From positions 1 through 31,438 of the forward strand of contig JACAFA010000106.1 of NCBI GenBank assembly GCA_013388525.1: a stretch of 31,438 nucleotides of DNA. The letters are read 5' to 3'. Shown one piece after another: positions 15,416 to 24,243 of this stretch. Numbering within the stretch: the stretch's first letter is position 1; each line of letters opens with the position of its first letter. The position numbers and the translations under genes were made by a program. The notes under the pieces were generated by a model, which was not told the origin of the DNA, ran no database searches, and saw only the letters and a list, made by a program, of their open reading frames with translations. This DNA comes from Ignavibacteriaceae bacterium. Its GTDB lineage: Bacteria; Bacteroidota; Ignavibacteria; Ignavibacteriales; Ignavibacteriaceae.

Positions 15416-16398
15416 TGAAAAATTTAAATTACATTGCTTTGTATGAAACTGAAAGAAAAAAAATTAATAAAATTCTTTCGGGTGCACTCAAAAACAGAAA
15501 ACCTGTTTCACTATATGAACCGGGCGCATATATTCTTAACAGCGGTGGAAAGAGACTTCGCCCATTACTTGTATTGTTTTCAACGAAAGCAGTTGGTGGA
15601 AAATTTTCTGATGCATATAATGCTGCCGCTGCTGTTGAAATGCTTCATAACTTTACTCTTGTCCACGATGATATAATGGACAATGCAGATAAACGAAGAG
15701 GTCGTTTAACTCTTCATAAAAAATATGATCACAATACTGCAATTCTTGCTGGTGATAGTTTGCTTTCTATTGCTTATGAATATTTATTAAAAGATTGTAA
15801 TGGCAATGCAAAAGAAGTTATTAGTTCATTTACGCATGGTTTGATAGAAGTCTGTGAAGGTCAAAGTCTTGATACAGATTTTGAATTAAGGAAAAATGTA
15901 TCTTTATCTGAATACATTTTAATGATAAAAAAGAAAACTGCTGCTATGGCTGAAATGTGCTGCAAAATTGGAGCTCTTCTCGGTGGAGGAACAAAATCGC
16001 AGGTGAATGCTTTAAGTAGTTATGGTCTAAATCTTGGCATTGCATTCCAGATTCAGGATGACCTGTTGGATATATCAGCTGATGAAAAGGAATTTGGCAA
16101 AACTATTGGCGGCGATCTTGTTGAAGGGAAAAAAACTTTTCTGTTTCTCGAAGCTCTTGAAAAATCTAAAGGAGAAGATAGAAAAAAACTTCTGAAGGTA
16201 ATTGAAAGAAAAGGAATCAGGTGGAATCAGGTAGCAACATATAAATTAATTTATGAAAAACTTGGTGTGCTCGATGATGCACGAAGAGAAATCAGATCTT
16301 ATACGAAAAAAGCATTGCGCTCTATCCACTTACTTGATGAAGACAATAAAAAAATATTCAAATGGCTTGCTGATTCGTTAATTTATCGAACGAGCTGA
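15415..16398 (+). CDS. Trans-polyprenyl diphosphate synthase (probably medium/short chain)
   Basis: The product has 327 residues. The first Asp-rich motif is D85-D86-I-M-D89 in 'LVHDDIMDNADKRRG'; the second is D215-D216-L-L-D219 in 'QIQDDLLD', followed by 'GKTIGGDLVEGKKT'. 'GGKRLRP' near residue 44 binds diphosphate. There is no insertion in the first motif. Phe80 sits five residues before its first Asp, a position where a bulky residue limits chain length; E. coli IspB has a small residue there. This favours a geranylgeranyl (C20) type product over an octaprenyl one, but the assignment is inference. The product could feed menaquinone, carotenoid or glycosyl-carrier synthesis. It overlaps the genes on both sides by one base. 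Confidence 0.92.
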   Translation: MKNLNYIALYETERKKINKILSGALKNRKPVSLYEPGAYILNSGGKRLRPLLVLFSTKAVGGKFSDAYNAAAAVEMLHNFTLVHDDIMDNADKRRGRLTLHKKYDHNTAILAGDSLLSIAYEYLLKDCNGNAKEVISSFTHGLIEVCEGQSLDTDFELRKNVSLSEYILMIKKKTAAMAEMCCKIGALLGGGTKSQVNALSSYGLNLGIAFQIQDDLLDISADEKEFGKTIGGDLVEGKKTFLFLEALEKSKGEDRKKLLKVIERKGIRWNQVATYKLIYEKLGVLDDARREIRSYTKKALRSIHLLDEDNKKIFKWLADSLIYRTS

Positions 16399-16664
16399 TG
16401 ATCGAAAAGAAGGTTAAAATAATTAACAAAGCTGGCTTACACACAAGACCTGCAGCTACAGTAGTAAAAATGGCTGCAAAATATAAATGTGATTTTTTCA
16501 TCTCACGTGATGGTATGAACATTAATGGAAAAAGTATTATTGGCGTTATGACACTTGCCGCCGAAGAAGGTTCCGAACTGGTTCTTTCTTTTAATGGCGA
16601 AGATGAAGAGCAGGCTGCAAAAGAAATTATCGATTATTTTGAAAGAGGGTTTGATGAGCTGTGA
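16398..16664 (+). CDS. ptsH: Phosphocarrier protein HPr
   Basis: The product has 88 residues. His15 in 'AGLHTRPA' is the phospho-accepting histidine. Ser46 in 'NGKSIIGVM' is the site phosphorylated by HPr kinase in organisms that have one. HPr takes phosphate from Enzyme I, encoded next, and passes it to EIIA-type proteins. The start overlaps the prenyl synthase stop (TGATG) and the stop overlaps the ptsI GTG start by 4 nt. No sugar-specific EII gene is in the window, so it may serve regulation rather than sugar uptake. Confidence 0.95.
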   Translation: MIEKKVKIINKAGLHTRPAATVVKMAAKYKCDFFISRDGMNINGKSIIGVMTLAAEEGSELVLSFNGEDEEQAAKEIIDYFERGFDEL

Positions 16665-18427
16665 AATCATTTAAAGAAATATATCGTAAATCTGAAAATA
16701 AAATTTCAGGAATAGCCGCTGCTCCGGGAATAATAATTGGCGAAGCTTATCTGTTTACAAAGGAAAAGCTTCAAATCAGCAAGTATGATGTTGAGGATAT
16801 TGAGAAAGCAAAACATGATCTTGTTGAAGCAATTGCAAAATCGAAAAAAGAGCTAAGCAAAATATTCACGATTGCACGGGAGAAAATGGATGATATTCGT
16901 GCAGCAATTTTTGAGGCTCAACTGATGATACTTGATGATCCGATACTGCTGGACGAGATAAGAAGAAGAATCGAGGTTGAACGCAAATCTCCCGAGTATA
17001 TTGTAGATGATGAAATATCGAAATATCAGAGCAAGATGATTCTGTCTCACGAATCTTATATGAAGGAAAGAGCTCTGGATATAGAAGACATCAAGCAGCG
17101 TATTATCAGGAATCTTCAGAAAAAAAGATGGGAATCAAAAATTCAACACAATGTAATAGTTGTAAGTGATACGCTTACTCCTGCTGATACAATCGTTCTT
17201 TCGCGGAATAAAGTTCTTGCTTTTGTTACCGATCACGGCGGTTTAACTTCGCACGCTGCAATTATTTCAAGGTCATTAAATATTCCTGCTGTTGTTGGAA
17301 CTCATAATTCAACTGCTGTTATAAAAGATGGTGATGAAATTATAGTTGATGGTTTTTATGGATATGTAATAATAAAGCCAACACCTGAACAAAAGAATTT
17401 TTTCATCGAAAAAAGAAAAAGACTCCTCGAAGTTCAGAAAGAACTTGAAGAACTCAAAGATGAAAAAGCTGTTACCAAAGATGGAAGAGAAATAAAACTA
17501 CTTGCTAACGTTGATGTTTCCGGTGAAATTGAAATGGTTATTACAAGCGGGGCAAATGGTATAGGATTATACCGCTCGGAACAAATTCTTAATGAGCTTG
17601 GTGAATTTCCTTCTGAAGAAGAACAGACAAATATTTACTCAAAATTATCTTCAAGAATTTATCCCACAACAATTACTATCCGCGTTTTCGATATTGGCGG
17701 AGACAAATTCAGATTTCTTGATTTTGAAGAGCCCAATCCATTCCTTGGTTTAAGAGGAATCAGACTTCTGCTGGAAAATCCTGCAATGCTAAAAACCCAG
17801 GTGAGAGCAATTTTGAAATCGAGTATAAATAAAAATGTTAAAATGATGATTCCAATGGTCAGCACGTTGAAAGAAATTGAGGAAACAAAGAAAATTATTG
17901 AAGAATGTAAAAAAGAACTTAGAGCTGAAAAAATTAAATTTGATGAAGATATTGAAATCGGAATAATGATTGAAGTTCCTTCAGCTGCAGTTATGGCAAG
18001 AGAATTTTCAAAGGTTGTGGATTTTGTAAGCATAGGCACAAATGATCTTGTTCAATATTTAATGGCAGTTGACAGAGGAAACGATCTTGTATCGGAACTA
18101 TATCAGGAATTCAGCCCTGTTGTAATCAATACTTTGAAACACATCATTGACGAAACCAAAAAATCTAAAAAACCTGTAAGTCTTTGTGGTGAAATGGCTG
18201 CTGATACACTTGCAATGCCTCTTCTCATTGGTTTGGGTTTAGATAGTCTGAGTATGTCGCCTTCAACAATACCTTACGCAAAAAAAATCATCAGAAGCTG
18301 CGAGTATAAAAAGACAAAACGGCTTGCTAATCAATGTCTTAAACTTCAGTCCGAGGAAGAAGTTAAAGCTGCAATTGAAGATTTCTTCAAAAAGAATAAA
18401 ATTACACGAACAAGACAGATTATTTAA
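16661..18427 (+). CDS. ptsI: Phosphoenolpyruvate-protein phosphotransferase (PTS Enzyme I)
   Basis: The product has 588 residues, close to the usual 570-580. It starts at GTG 16661, overlapping ptsH. The N-terminal domain has His198 in 'GGLTSHAAI', the phosphohistidine. The C-terminal PEP-binding TIM barrel has 'GIGLYRSE', 'FDIGGDK', 'NPFLGLRGIR', 'IEVPSAAV', 'SIGTNDLVQY' and Cys509 in 'SLCGEMA', the proton donor. The enzyme transfers phosphate from PEP to HPr His15 in the cytoplasm. All catalytic elements are intact. The following gene starts 5 nt after the stop. Confidence 0.95.
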   Translation: MKSFKEIYRKSENKISGIAAAPGIIIGEAYLFTKEKLQISKYDVEDIEKAKHDLVEAIAKSKKELSKIFTIAREKMDDIRAAIFEAQLMILDDPILLDEIRRRIEVERKSPEYIVDDEISKYQSKMILSHESYMKERALDIEDIKQRIIRNLQKKRWESKIQHNVIVVSDTLTPADTIVLSRNKVLAFVTDHGGLTSHAAIISRSLNIPAVVGTHNSTAVIKDGDEIIVDGFYGYVIIKPTPEQKNFFIEKRKRLLEVQKELEELKDEKAVTKDGREIKLLANVDVSGEIEMVITSGANGIGLYRSEQILNELGEFPSEEEQTNIYSKLSSRIYPTTITIRVFDIGGDKFRFLDFEEPNPFLGLRGIRLLLENPAMLKTQVRAILKSSINKNVKMMIPMVSTLKEIEETKKIIEECKKELRAEKIKFDEDIEIGIMIEVPSAAVMAREFSKVVDFVSIGTNDLVQYLMAVDRGNDLVSELYQEFSPVVINTLKHIIDETKKSKKPVSLCGEMAADTLAMPLLIGLGLDSLSMSPSTIPYAKKIIRSCEYKKTKRLANQCLKLQSEEEVKAAIEDFFKKNKITRTRQII

Positions 18428-18432
18428 CTTCA

Positions 18433-19461
18433 ATGAAGATAACGGATTTTATAAATAAGTACGATAGTCAAAACCAGTTCCAGGTTCTACGTAATTCTTG
18501 CAATCAGATTTCAGATGCATGGAATAATAAAATTGATTTATCCGGGCTTAAAAAAAATAGTTTCTCTTCGATATTGTTTTGCGGGCTTGGAGGTTCTGCA
18601 ATAAGCGGTGATCTGCTTTCCGATTATCTTTATGGTGAACTTACTATTCCATTTAATGTTGTCAGAGGTTATAATCTTCCCTCGTATGTTAATCAGAATA
18701 CTCTCATTATCATTTCATCTTATTCCGGAAATACTGAAGAAACGATTTCCTGTTTTGAACAGGCGTTAACAAGAAAATCTCAAATTGTTGTTATCACTTC
18801 AGGCGGAAAGATAGAGGAAATAGCTTCTTCAAAAAAAATCCCTGTTATTAAAATTCCCGGCGGGTTTCAACCGAGATATGCACTAGGATTAGGTTTTTAT
18901 TCGCTGTTAAAACTTATGCAGGAACTTGGTTTTGCAGATGAAAACAAGAATGTAACCGATACCATAAATCTCTGGAAAAGAAGAAGTGATGATTTTTCCG
19001 GAGAAAATAACTATGCATTACAAATAGCTGAACAATTAGTTGGTTTCATACCTGTTATTTATTCAGCTGAGTATCTTTCATCTGCAGGTTACAGGTTCAA
19101 ATGTCAGTTAAATGAAAATGCAAAACTTCATGCTTTTTATCATACACTTCCTGAAATGAACCACAACGAAATAGTTGGCTGGGAGTCTTATAAAGAAAAA
19201 CAATTCCATACAAAAGTCATTTATCTGCTCGATAAGGAATATAATCCGCAAATTATAAAACGCTTTGATACACTCAAAGAATTACTTGCCGGACAAGCAA
19301 TTGAAATTTTGACCATCAGCAGTAATGAAAAAAACAGAAAGGTACGAATAATGGATTTGATTTTCTTGGCTGATTGGATATCTTTTTATGCGTCGGTTTT
19401 ACGTGGGTTTGATCCTTCGGAGATTGATTTTATTAACAGGATGAAACAGCGGCTTACTTAA
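18433..19461 (+). CDS. Bifunctional phosphoglucose/phosphomannose isomerase
   Basis: The product has 342 residues, matching the small PGI/PMI family (TIGR02128) rather than the long canonical PGI. Two SIS folds are visible. 'GLGGSAISGD' (51-60) and 'SSYSGNTEET' (95-104) bind the sugar phosphate, and 'PEMNHNEI' (240-247) carries the conserved Glu of the active site. The family interconverts glucose 6-phosphate, or mannose 6-phosphate, and fructose 6-phosphate in the cytoplasm. It links glycolysis to GDP-mannose supply. Only 5 nt separate it from ptsI, so co-transcription is likely. There is no SD. Confidence 0.9.
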   Translation: MKITDFINKYDSQNQFQVLRNSCNQISDAWNNKIDLSGLKKNSFSSILFCGLGGSAISGDLLSDYLYGELTIPFNVVRGYNLPSYVNQNTLIIISSYSGNTEETISCFEQALTRKSQIVVITSGGKIEEIASSKKIPVIKIPGGFQPRYALGLGFYSLLKLMQELGFADENKNVTDTINLWKRRSDDFSGENNYALQIAEQLVGFIPVIYSAEYLSSAGYRFKCQLNENAKLHAFYHTLPEMNHNEIVGWESYKEKQFHTKVIYLLDKEYNPQIIKRFDTLKELLAGQAIEILTISSNEKNRKVRIMDLIFLADWISFYASVLRGFDPSEIDFINRMKQRLT

Positions 19462-19511
19462 ATATTGAGCTCCGGATTTTAATATCACTTTAAAAAAATT
19501 TATCCGGTTTT

Positions 19512-22349
19512 ATGCTTTTTCTCTTTTCCAGTAAAAAAAAATTATTTCTCTTCATTTCTTTCCTGACAATTCTTGTTAGCGATTTCTCGTTTGCTCAATT
19601 TTTTTATTTTGGCAGAAATAAAGTTCATTATGAAGAATTCGACTGGAAGATTCTTCGGACTGATCACTTTGATATTTATTATTACGGTGAAATGAAATAC
19701 ATTGCCGAGATAGGTGCACAATATGCGGAAGAAACTTATGCGGAACTAAAAGTCAGGATGAATCATCTGGTTACAAGAAGAATTCCGCTCATCTTTTATA
19801 ATACAACAATTGATTTCCAGCAAACTAATGTAACACCCGGATTAATTCCCGAAGGTGTCGGAGGTTTTTTTGAATTTCTTAAAGGAAGAGTTGTTCTGCC
19901 AAGCAATGGTTCTTTAAAGGACTTCCGTCACGTCATCAGACACGAATTGGTACACGTGTTTATGGTAAACAAAGTTTATCGCATTCTGAAGGACCACAGA
20001 ATTCCTACTGATAAAATGCCGCCATTATGGTTTGTCGAAGGTCTTGCAGAATTCTACTCAACCGAATGGGATGCACAGGCTGAAATGCTTTTAAGAGATG
20101 CAGTGCTTAACAACTATTTTGTAAATCTCGCAGATATTTATAGAATATACGGCAGTTTTCTGATGTACAAAGAAGGTCAAAGCTTTCTGGAATTTGCCGC
20201 TGAAAAATACGGCGAAGAGAGAATTGGAATGCTGCTCGATAATTTCTGGATGTATTCCTCGTTCAATGAGGTTCTTGAAACAACATTTAAACAATCATTT
20301 GAACAGATTGATGCAGAATGGAATTACTGGTTACGAAAAAAATATTTTCCTTTGATGGAATCGAGTTATCCGACTCAATTCGGTTCACTGAAAGTAACAA
20401 AAGACGGATTTAATTTTACCCCTGTCTATTTCAAATACCAGAACAGACATTTCCTCTACTTTCTGGCTAACAGAGACGGATACTCATCACTTTACCGGAT
20501 AGAAATTTCTCCGGAATATGTTCCGCTAAATTCACCTGAACTTATTCTTCGAGGTGAGCAAACCGAAGAGTTTGAATCATTTCATCTTTTTCAATCTGCA
20601 ATAGATATTTCAAAAAATGGTTTGCTCGTCTTCAATAATAAAAAAGGCAGAAGCGATGTAATTCATTTTTTTTCTGTTATTGAAAACAGAGTAGTAAAAT
20701 CCTATCAGAATTATGAACTTGTTTTTATTTCTTCACCGAAATTTTCTGACGACGGAAATCGCATTGTTTTTAATGCGGTTGACCGAAAAGGATTTAGTGA
20801 TATTTATATCTATGATTTAAATGAGGACAGACTTTTCAGAATTACAAATGATTATTATGATGATCAGGATCCTTGCTTTGGTTTGGATGCACAACAGGTG
20901 ATATTTTCTTCTGACAGAACGGGTGGTGAGTTCGCAGGTAAGTATAATCTCTTTTCAATTGATTTGAATAGTTATGAAATTAAATATATAAGCTACCTTA
21001 ATGCAAACAATCATACTCCGACACTTACTCCCCAAAAGGATCGTCTCTTATTTACTTCTGATCTAAACGGTGTGAGAAATCTATATGAGCTTCCGGTAAT
21101 CGAAGGAGAGTTTAACAATTCTGTTAATAAAATTTCGGAATTCATCTCAAGTGTTTTTAATCCTGTATATATTGACTCAAATTATATTTCATTTTCCGGA
21201 TTTGAGAATTACTCATTCAATCTTTACGTCTTCAATAAAAAAGAATCTCGGGAAGATTCACTGCAAACTATCGAAATGAAAATTGATAAGCCGCTCGATA
21301 TCTGGTATGCTGATTTAATCGAGCTTCCATCAGAAAAGAAAATGACTGAATACGAAAAGGAATACTCGCTTGATTTTGCACAGGGAGTTGTTGCGACAGA
21401 CCCGATTTTCGGAACCAGAGGCGGTGCAATTTTTTCTTTGAGCGATTTGCTTGGTGATGACAGATATATTTTTATGATTTATAACAATGCCACCGTCTCA
21501 AGCGAAATTCTTAATAGTTTTAACCTGGTACTTCAAAAAGTAAACTTTGCAGGAAGAGTCAATTACGGATATGGAATTTTTCATTTGAACGGTCCTGTTT
21601 ATGATTATTCAGATCCCGATCAGTATTATTATGAAAGAAGTTTTGGCGGTTCATTTCTTTTAAGCTATCCTGTTTCAAAATTTCAGCGATTGGAAGCAAC
21701 AGTAACTTTAAGAAATTCAAACAAAGAAGTAATCAGTAATGTAATTGAAAGGAAAGCTCTGCTGTTTTCAAACGTACTCGGCTGGGTGATGGATAACTCA
21801 ATCTGGGGTTCTACAGGTCCGGTTGCAGGAACACGTGCACTAATTTATCTTGGTTACACAAGCGATATCAAATACAGCAACGTAAATTATTTTTCCATCA
21901 TTGGTGATTATCGTTACTATCAACGCTTTGCACTTACTACACTTATTGCGCTCAGAGCAGCAATATTTTACAACGAAGGAAAAGAAGCCCGTTATTATTT
22001 TGTTGGTGGAAGCTGGGATTTAAGAGGCTGGCCAAGATTCGGAATTCGAGGTGAAAAAATCTGGCTTACTTCACTTGAATTCCGGTTTCCGTTAATCGAA
22101 CAAATCGGAATCAGGTTTCCGTTTTTTAATCTTGGCTTTCCGGGAATCAGAGGTGCTATTTTTTATGATATGGGTGGTGTGTGGAATGATGATTACAATT
22201 CTACTATCGGTTCTGTTGGTTTCGGATTCAGGTTTAATCTTTTCGGTGTTCTTACACTCAGATATGATATGGGTAAAAAAATAGAAGAAAATTATACACG
22301 ATTTCAGGATGGATTGTTTTATCAATTCTTTTTTGGATGGGACTTTTAA
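19512..22349 (+). CDS. Outer-membrane protein: zinc metallopeptidase-like domain, beta-propeller and Omp85-like barrel
   Basis: The product has 945 residues. The signal peptide ends 'DFSFAQ' (about residue 29). Residues about 40-280 resemble the peptidase MA/gluzincin fold, with His144-Glu145-x-x-His148 ('RHELVHVFM') and Glu176 in 'WFVEGLAEFY' as the likely third zinc ligand. Residues about 300-570 have TolB/PD40-type propeller repeats ('SDDGNRIVFNAV', 'IFSSDRTGG', 'LLFTSDLNG'). Residues about 620-945 look like the barrel of BamA/Omp85 proteins: 'DLRGW' (836-840) matches the (V/L)RG(F/Y/W) loop-6 motif, and the chain ends in Phe (GWDF), the outer-membrane insertion signal. All three parts appear intact. 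A surface or periplasmic protease tied to a barrel is the reading, with substrate unknown. It overlaps the next gene by 13 nt. Confidence 0.85.
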   Translation: MLFLFSSKKKLFLFISFLTILVSDFSFAQFFYFGRNKVHYEEFDWKILRTDHFDIYYYGEMKYIAEIGAQYAEETYAELKVRMNHLVTRRIPLIFYNTTIDFQQTNVTPGLIPEGVGGFFEFLKGRVVLPSNGSLKDFRHVIRHELVHVFMVNKVYRILKDHRIPTDKMPPLWFVEGLAEFYSTEWDAQAEMLLRDAVLNNYFVNLADIYRIYGSFLMYKEGQSFLEFAAEKYGEERIGMLLDNFWMYSSFNEVLETTFKQSFEQIDAEWNYWLRKKYFPLMESSYPTQFGSLKVTKDGFNFTPVYFKYQNRHFLYFLANRDGYSSLYRIEISPEYVPLNSPELILRGEQTEEFESFHLFQSAIDISKNGLLVFNNKKGRSDVIHFFSVIENRVVKSYQNYELVFISSPKFSDDGNRIVFNAVDRKGFSDIYIYDLNEDRLFRITNDYYDDQDPCFGLDAQQVIFSSDRTGGEFAGKYNLFSIDLNSYEIKYISYLNANNHTPTLTPQKDRLLFTSDLNGVRNLYELPVIEGEFNNSVNKISEFISSVFNPVYIDSNYISFSGFENYSFNLYVFNKKESREDSLQTIEMKIDKPLDIWYADLIELPSEKKMTEYEKEYSLDFAQGVVATDPIFGTRGGAIFSLSDLLGDDRYIFMIYNNATVSSEILNSFNLVLQKVNFAGRVNYGYGIFHLNGPVYDYSDPDQYYYERSFGGSFLLSYPVSKFQRLEATVTLRNSNKEVISNVIERKALLFSNVLGWVMDNSIWGSTGPVAGTRALIYLGYTSDIKYSNVNYFSIIGDYRYYQRFALTTLIALRAAIFYNEGKEARYYFVGGSWDLRGWPRFGIRGEKIWLTSLEFRFPLIEQIGIRFPFFNLGFPGIRGAIFYDMGGVWNDDYNSTIGSVGFGFRFNLFGVLTLRYDMGKKIEENYTRFQDGLFYQFFFGWDF

Positions 22350-23485
22350 AAACTAAAATATTGTTTCTTATAACTTTATTATTTATTGCCGGCTGTGCAA
22401 GATCTATAATAAAGTACGCCAGTAAACTGGATGAAAATCCTTATCAGATGTATGGTAAAAATCCTTCGCGTGAATTTTATTTACCTGAAAATATTTCTGA
22501 TTCACTCGTGCTTAAATGGGAATCAGAAACGTATGGAAGCTTTACAAATTCTTCCGTCTCGGTTTATGATGATCTTGTTTTTATAAATGATCTTGCAGGA
22601 AGATTATTTTGCTTTAATCTTCTTACAGGAAAGAAAATCGGCTCACTGAAATACAGCAGAGGAAGTGTTTTTTCAACACCCCTTCCGTTACGAAGCAAAG
22701 TTATTTTTCCTGTAGCTCTTGAAAAAGAAAATCTCACTGAACTGATTATTTATGATTACGCTCAGGGAAAGGAATTAGATGATATCGAAATTCCGGGAAG
22801 AGTAATGACTCAAATGATTAAAGTTGATGATGATTTTCTTTTCACTTCAGAAGTGGGAATTGTTTATAGATTTACTTCATCAGGTAAAAAAGTTTGGGAA
22901 ACACACACACGTGTCCCGACCCGCAGTTCTCCGGCAATGGTAAATAATCTTTTCATTTTTGGAAATGACAAGGGTGAAATCATTGCGCTCGATTCATCCT
23001 CAGGTGATTCAGTTTATGTTAAGAATATCGGAGGAAATTTCTTTTCTGGTTTAACAATCTCAGAAAATATTATTTATGTCGGAAATGATAATGGTTTTGT
23101 TTATGCTATTAATTCTGATAATGGTGAGTTAATCTGGCAATTTGATTCCGGCTTTAGAATTAAAATGGAACCAGCCGTTGATGACAAGAATGTTTATATC
23201 GGAAATCTCAATGGAAACTTCTTTTCAATTGATAAGCTCAGCGGAGTTGAAAACTGGAGAACAGATTTTCGTGGTATTCTGAATGTAACTCCTCTGATTA
23301 CAAAAAATCTAATTGTTCTGCCGGATATACTTTTTAAAGTTCATTTTCTCGAAAAACAATCCGGCAATATTTTGAAATCTGTTCCGCTTGATGGAAGAGC
23401 GAAACTAACTCCCGTTATTCATAAAAATATTTTGTTCGTTGGTTTTGATGATGGAGTAATCAGAGCTTATGAATTTATTTACTAA
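22337..23485 (+). CDS. BamB-like lipoprotein with PQQ-type beta-propeller
   Basis: The product has 382 residues. The signal peptide has a lipobox 'LFIAGC' with Cys20 as the lipid-modified residue. About seven repeats of the PQQ-like blade follow, for example 'LVFINDLAGRLFCFNLLTG', 'LFIFGNDKGEIIALDSSSG', 'IIYVGNDNGFVYAINSDNG' and 'VYIGNLNGNFFSIDKLSG', ending in 'ILFVGFDDGVIRAYEF'. No quinoprotein catalytic residues are evident. BamB, the lipoprotein of the barrel assembly machine, has this fold. Placement directly after, and 13 nt overlapping, a gene with a BamA-like barrel supports an envelope-assembly or scaffold role. True orthology to BamB is not shown. The ATG is needed to keep the lipobox signal. 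Confidence 0.85.
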   Translation: MGLLKTKILFLITLLFIAGCARSIIKYASKLDENPYQMYGKNPSREFYLPENISDSLVLKWESETYGSFTNSSVSVYDDLVFINDLAGRLFCFNLLTGKKIGSLKYSRGSVFSTPLPLRSKVIFPVALEKENLTELIIYDYAQGKELDDIEIPGRVMTQMIKVDDDFLFTSEVGIVYRFTSSGKKVWETHTRVPTRSSPAMVNNLFIFGNDKGEIIALDSSSGDSVYVKNIGGNFFSGLTISENIIYVGNDNGFVYAINSDNGELIWQFDSGFRIKMEPAVDDKNVYIGNLNGNFFSIDKLSGVENWRTDFRGILNVTPLITKNLIVLPDILFKVHFLEKQSGNILKSVPLDGRAKLTPVIHKNILFVGFDDGVIRAYEFIY

Positions 23486-24197
23486 ATCACTTTTAACAAT
23501 AACACTGATAATTTTTTCTGACTTTGCATCCGGGCAGGATAGCACTGCCAAAGTTTCTATTTTTACTGATGTTGAAAAAGCAATTCTATTACTAAATGAT
23601 ATTTATGAGAGCGATGGAAGTGAGTTTGAACTAAATCTTAAACCGGGAATTTATCGAATCCATCTCACTGAAGATTTTAGAAAATGGAATGCTAAAAGTT
23701 TTAACGATACTTTGATAATAACAGATAGCAGTGAGGTAATCTTAGAATACAAGTTTGCAGATAAAATATTATTGGACACGAAACCGCAAAATGTTTACGT
23801 ATTTGATTCTGATTCGTTGATTGGATTTACTCCACTTCTGATTGATGAGGGAATTAATTCTTTAGTTCTCCGAAAACCCGGCTATTCCGAAAAGTTGGTT
23901 TTAAGTCAGGAAGTAAAAACAGAAATAAAACCGGAGTTGCAATTTACAGGTCAAATCAAAGATGAAAGTTTCTATGGATCAACATTATTTAAACTGCTTG
24001 TCGGAACGGCAATAGCTCTTGGTGCTGCAACTGCATATTATAAACTTGAAGCAGATAAATATTTCGATGAATATCAGATGACCGGAAACCCCGAAGCAAT
24101 GGAACAAACTGATAAATATGATCTTATCAGCGGAATTACTTTTGTAGCTTTGCAGATAGATTTTGGATTTATTCTTTATCAATTTCTCAGCGAATAA
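23469..24197 (+). CDS. Exported PEGA-like protein with C-terminal membrane segments
   Basis: The product has 242 residues. The signal peptide ends 'DFASGQ' (about residue 22). Residues about 25-95 and 95-155 look like two small beta domains. The second, 'LDTKPQNVYVFDSDSLIGFTPLLI' with 'LRKPGYS', fits the PEGA pattern (substrate-side beta-sandwich with 'G.TP' and 'L...GY'). Two hydrophobic stretches at about 170-190 and 220-240 would anchor the C-terminus. I do not recognise a named gene. It overlaps the BamB-like gene by 17 nt, so the three genes 19512-24197 are translated together and probably act together in the envelope. Confidence 0.78.
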   Translation: MNLFTKSLLTITLIIFSDFASGQDSTAKVSIFTDVEKAILLLNDIYESDGSEFELNLKPGIYRIHLTEDFRKWNAKSFNDTLIITDSSEVILEYKFADKILLDTKPQNVYVFDSDSLIGFTPLLIDEGINSLVLRKPGYSEKLVLSQEVKTEIKPELQFTGQIKDESFYGSTLFKLLVGTAIALGAATAYYKLEADKYFDEYQMTGNPEAMEQTDKYDLISGITFVALQIDFGFILYQFLSE

Positions 24198-24243
24198 TTC
24201 GTGTCGTTTTAATAAATTAAAAAAGCATGTCTGAAATTATTTA

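Noticed and set aside
22337..23485. PQQ-dependent dehydrogenase for the propeller lipoprotein
   Set aside because: Only the structural blade repeats are present. The lipobox, length and lack of catalytic residues fit a BamB-like protein.
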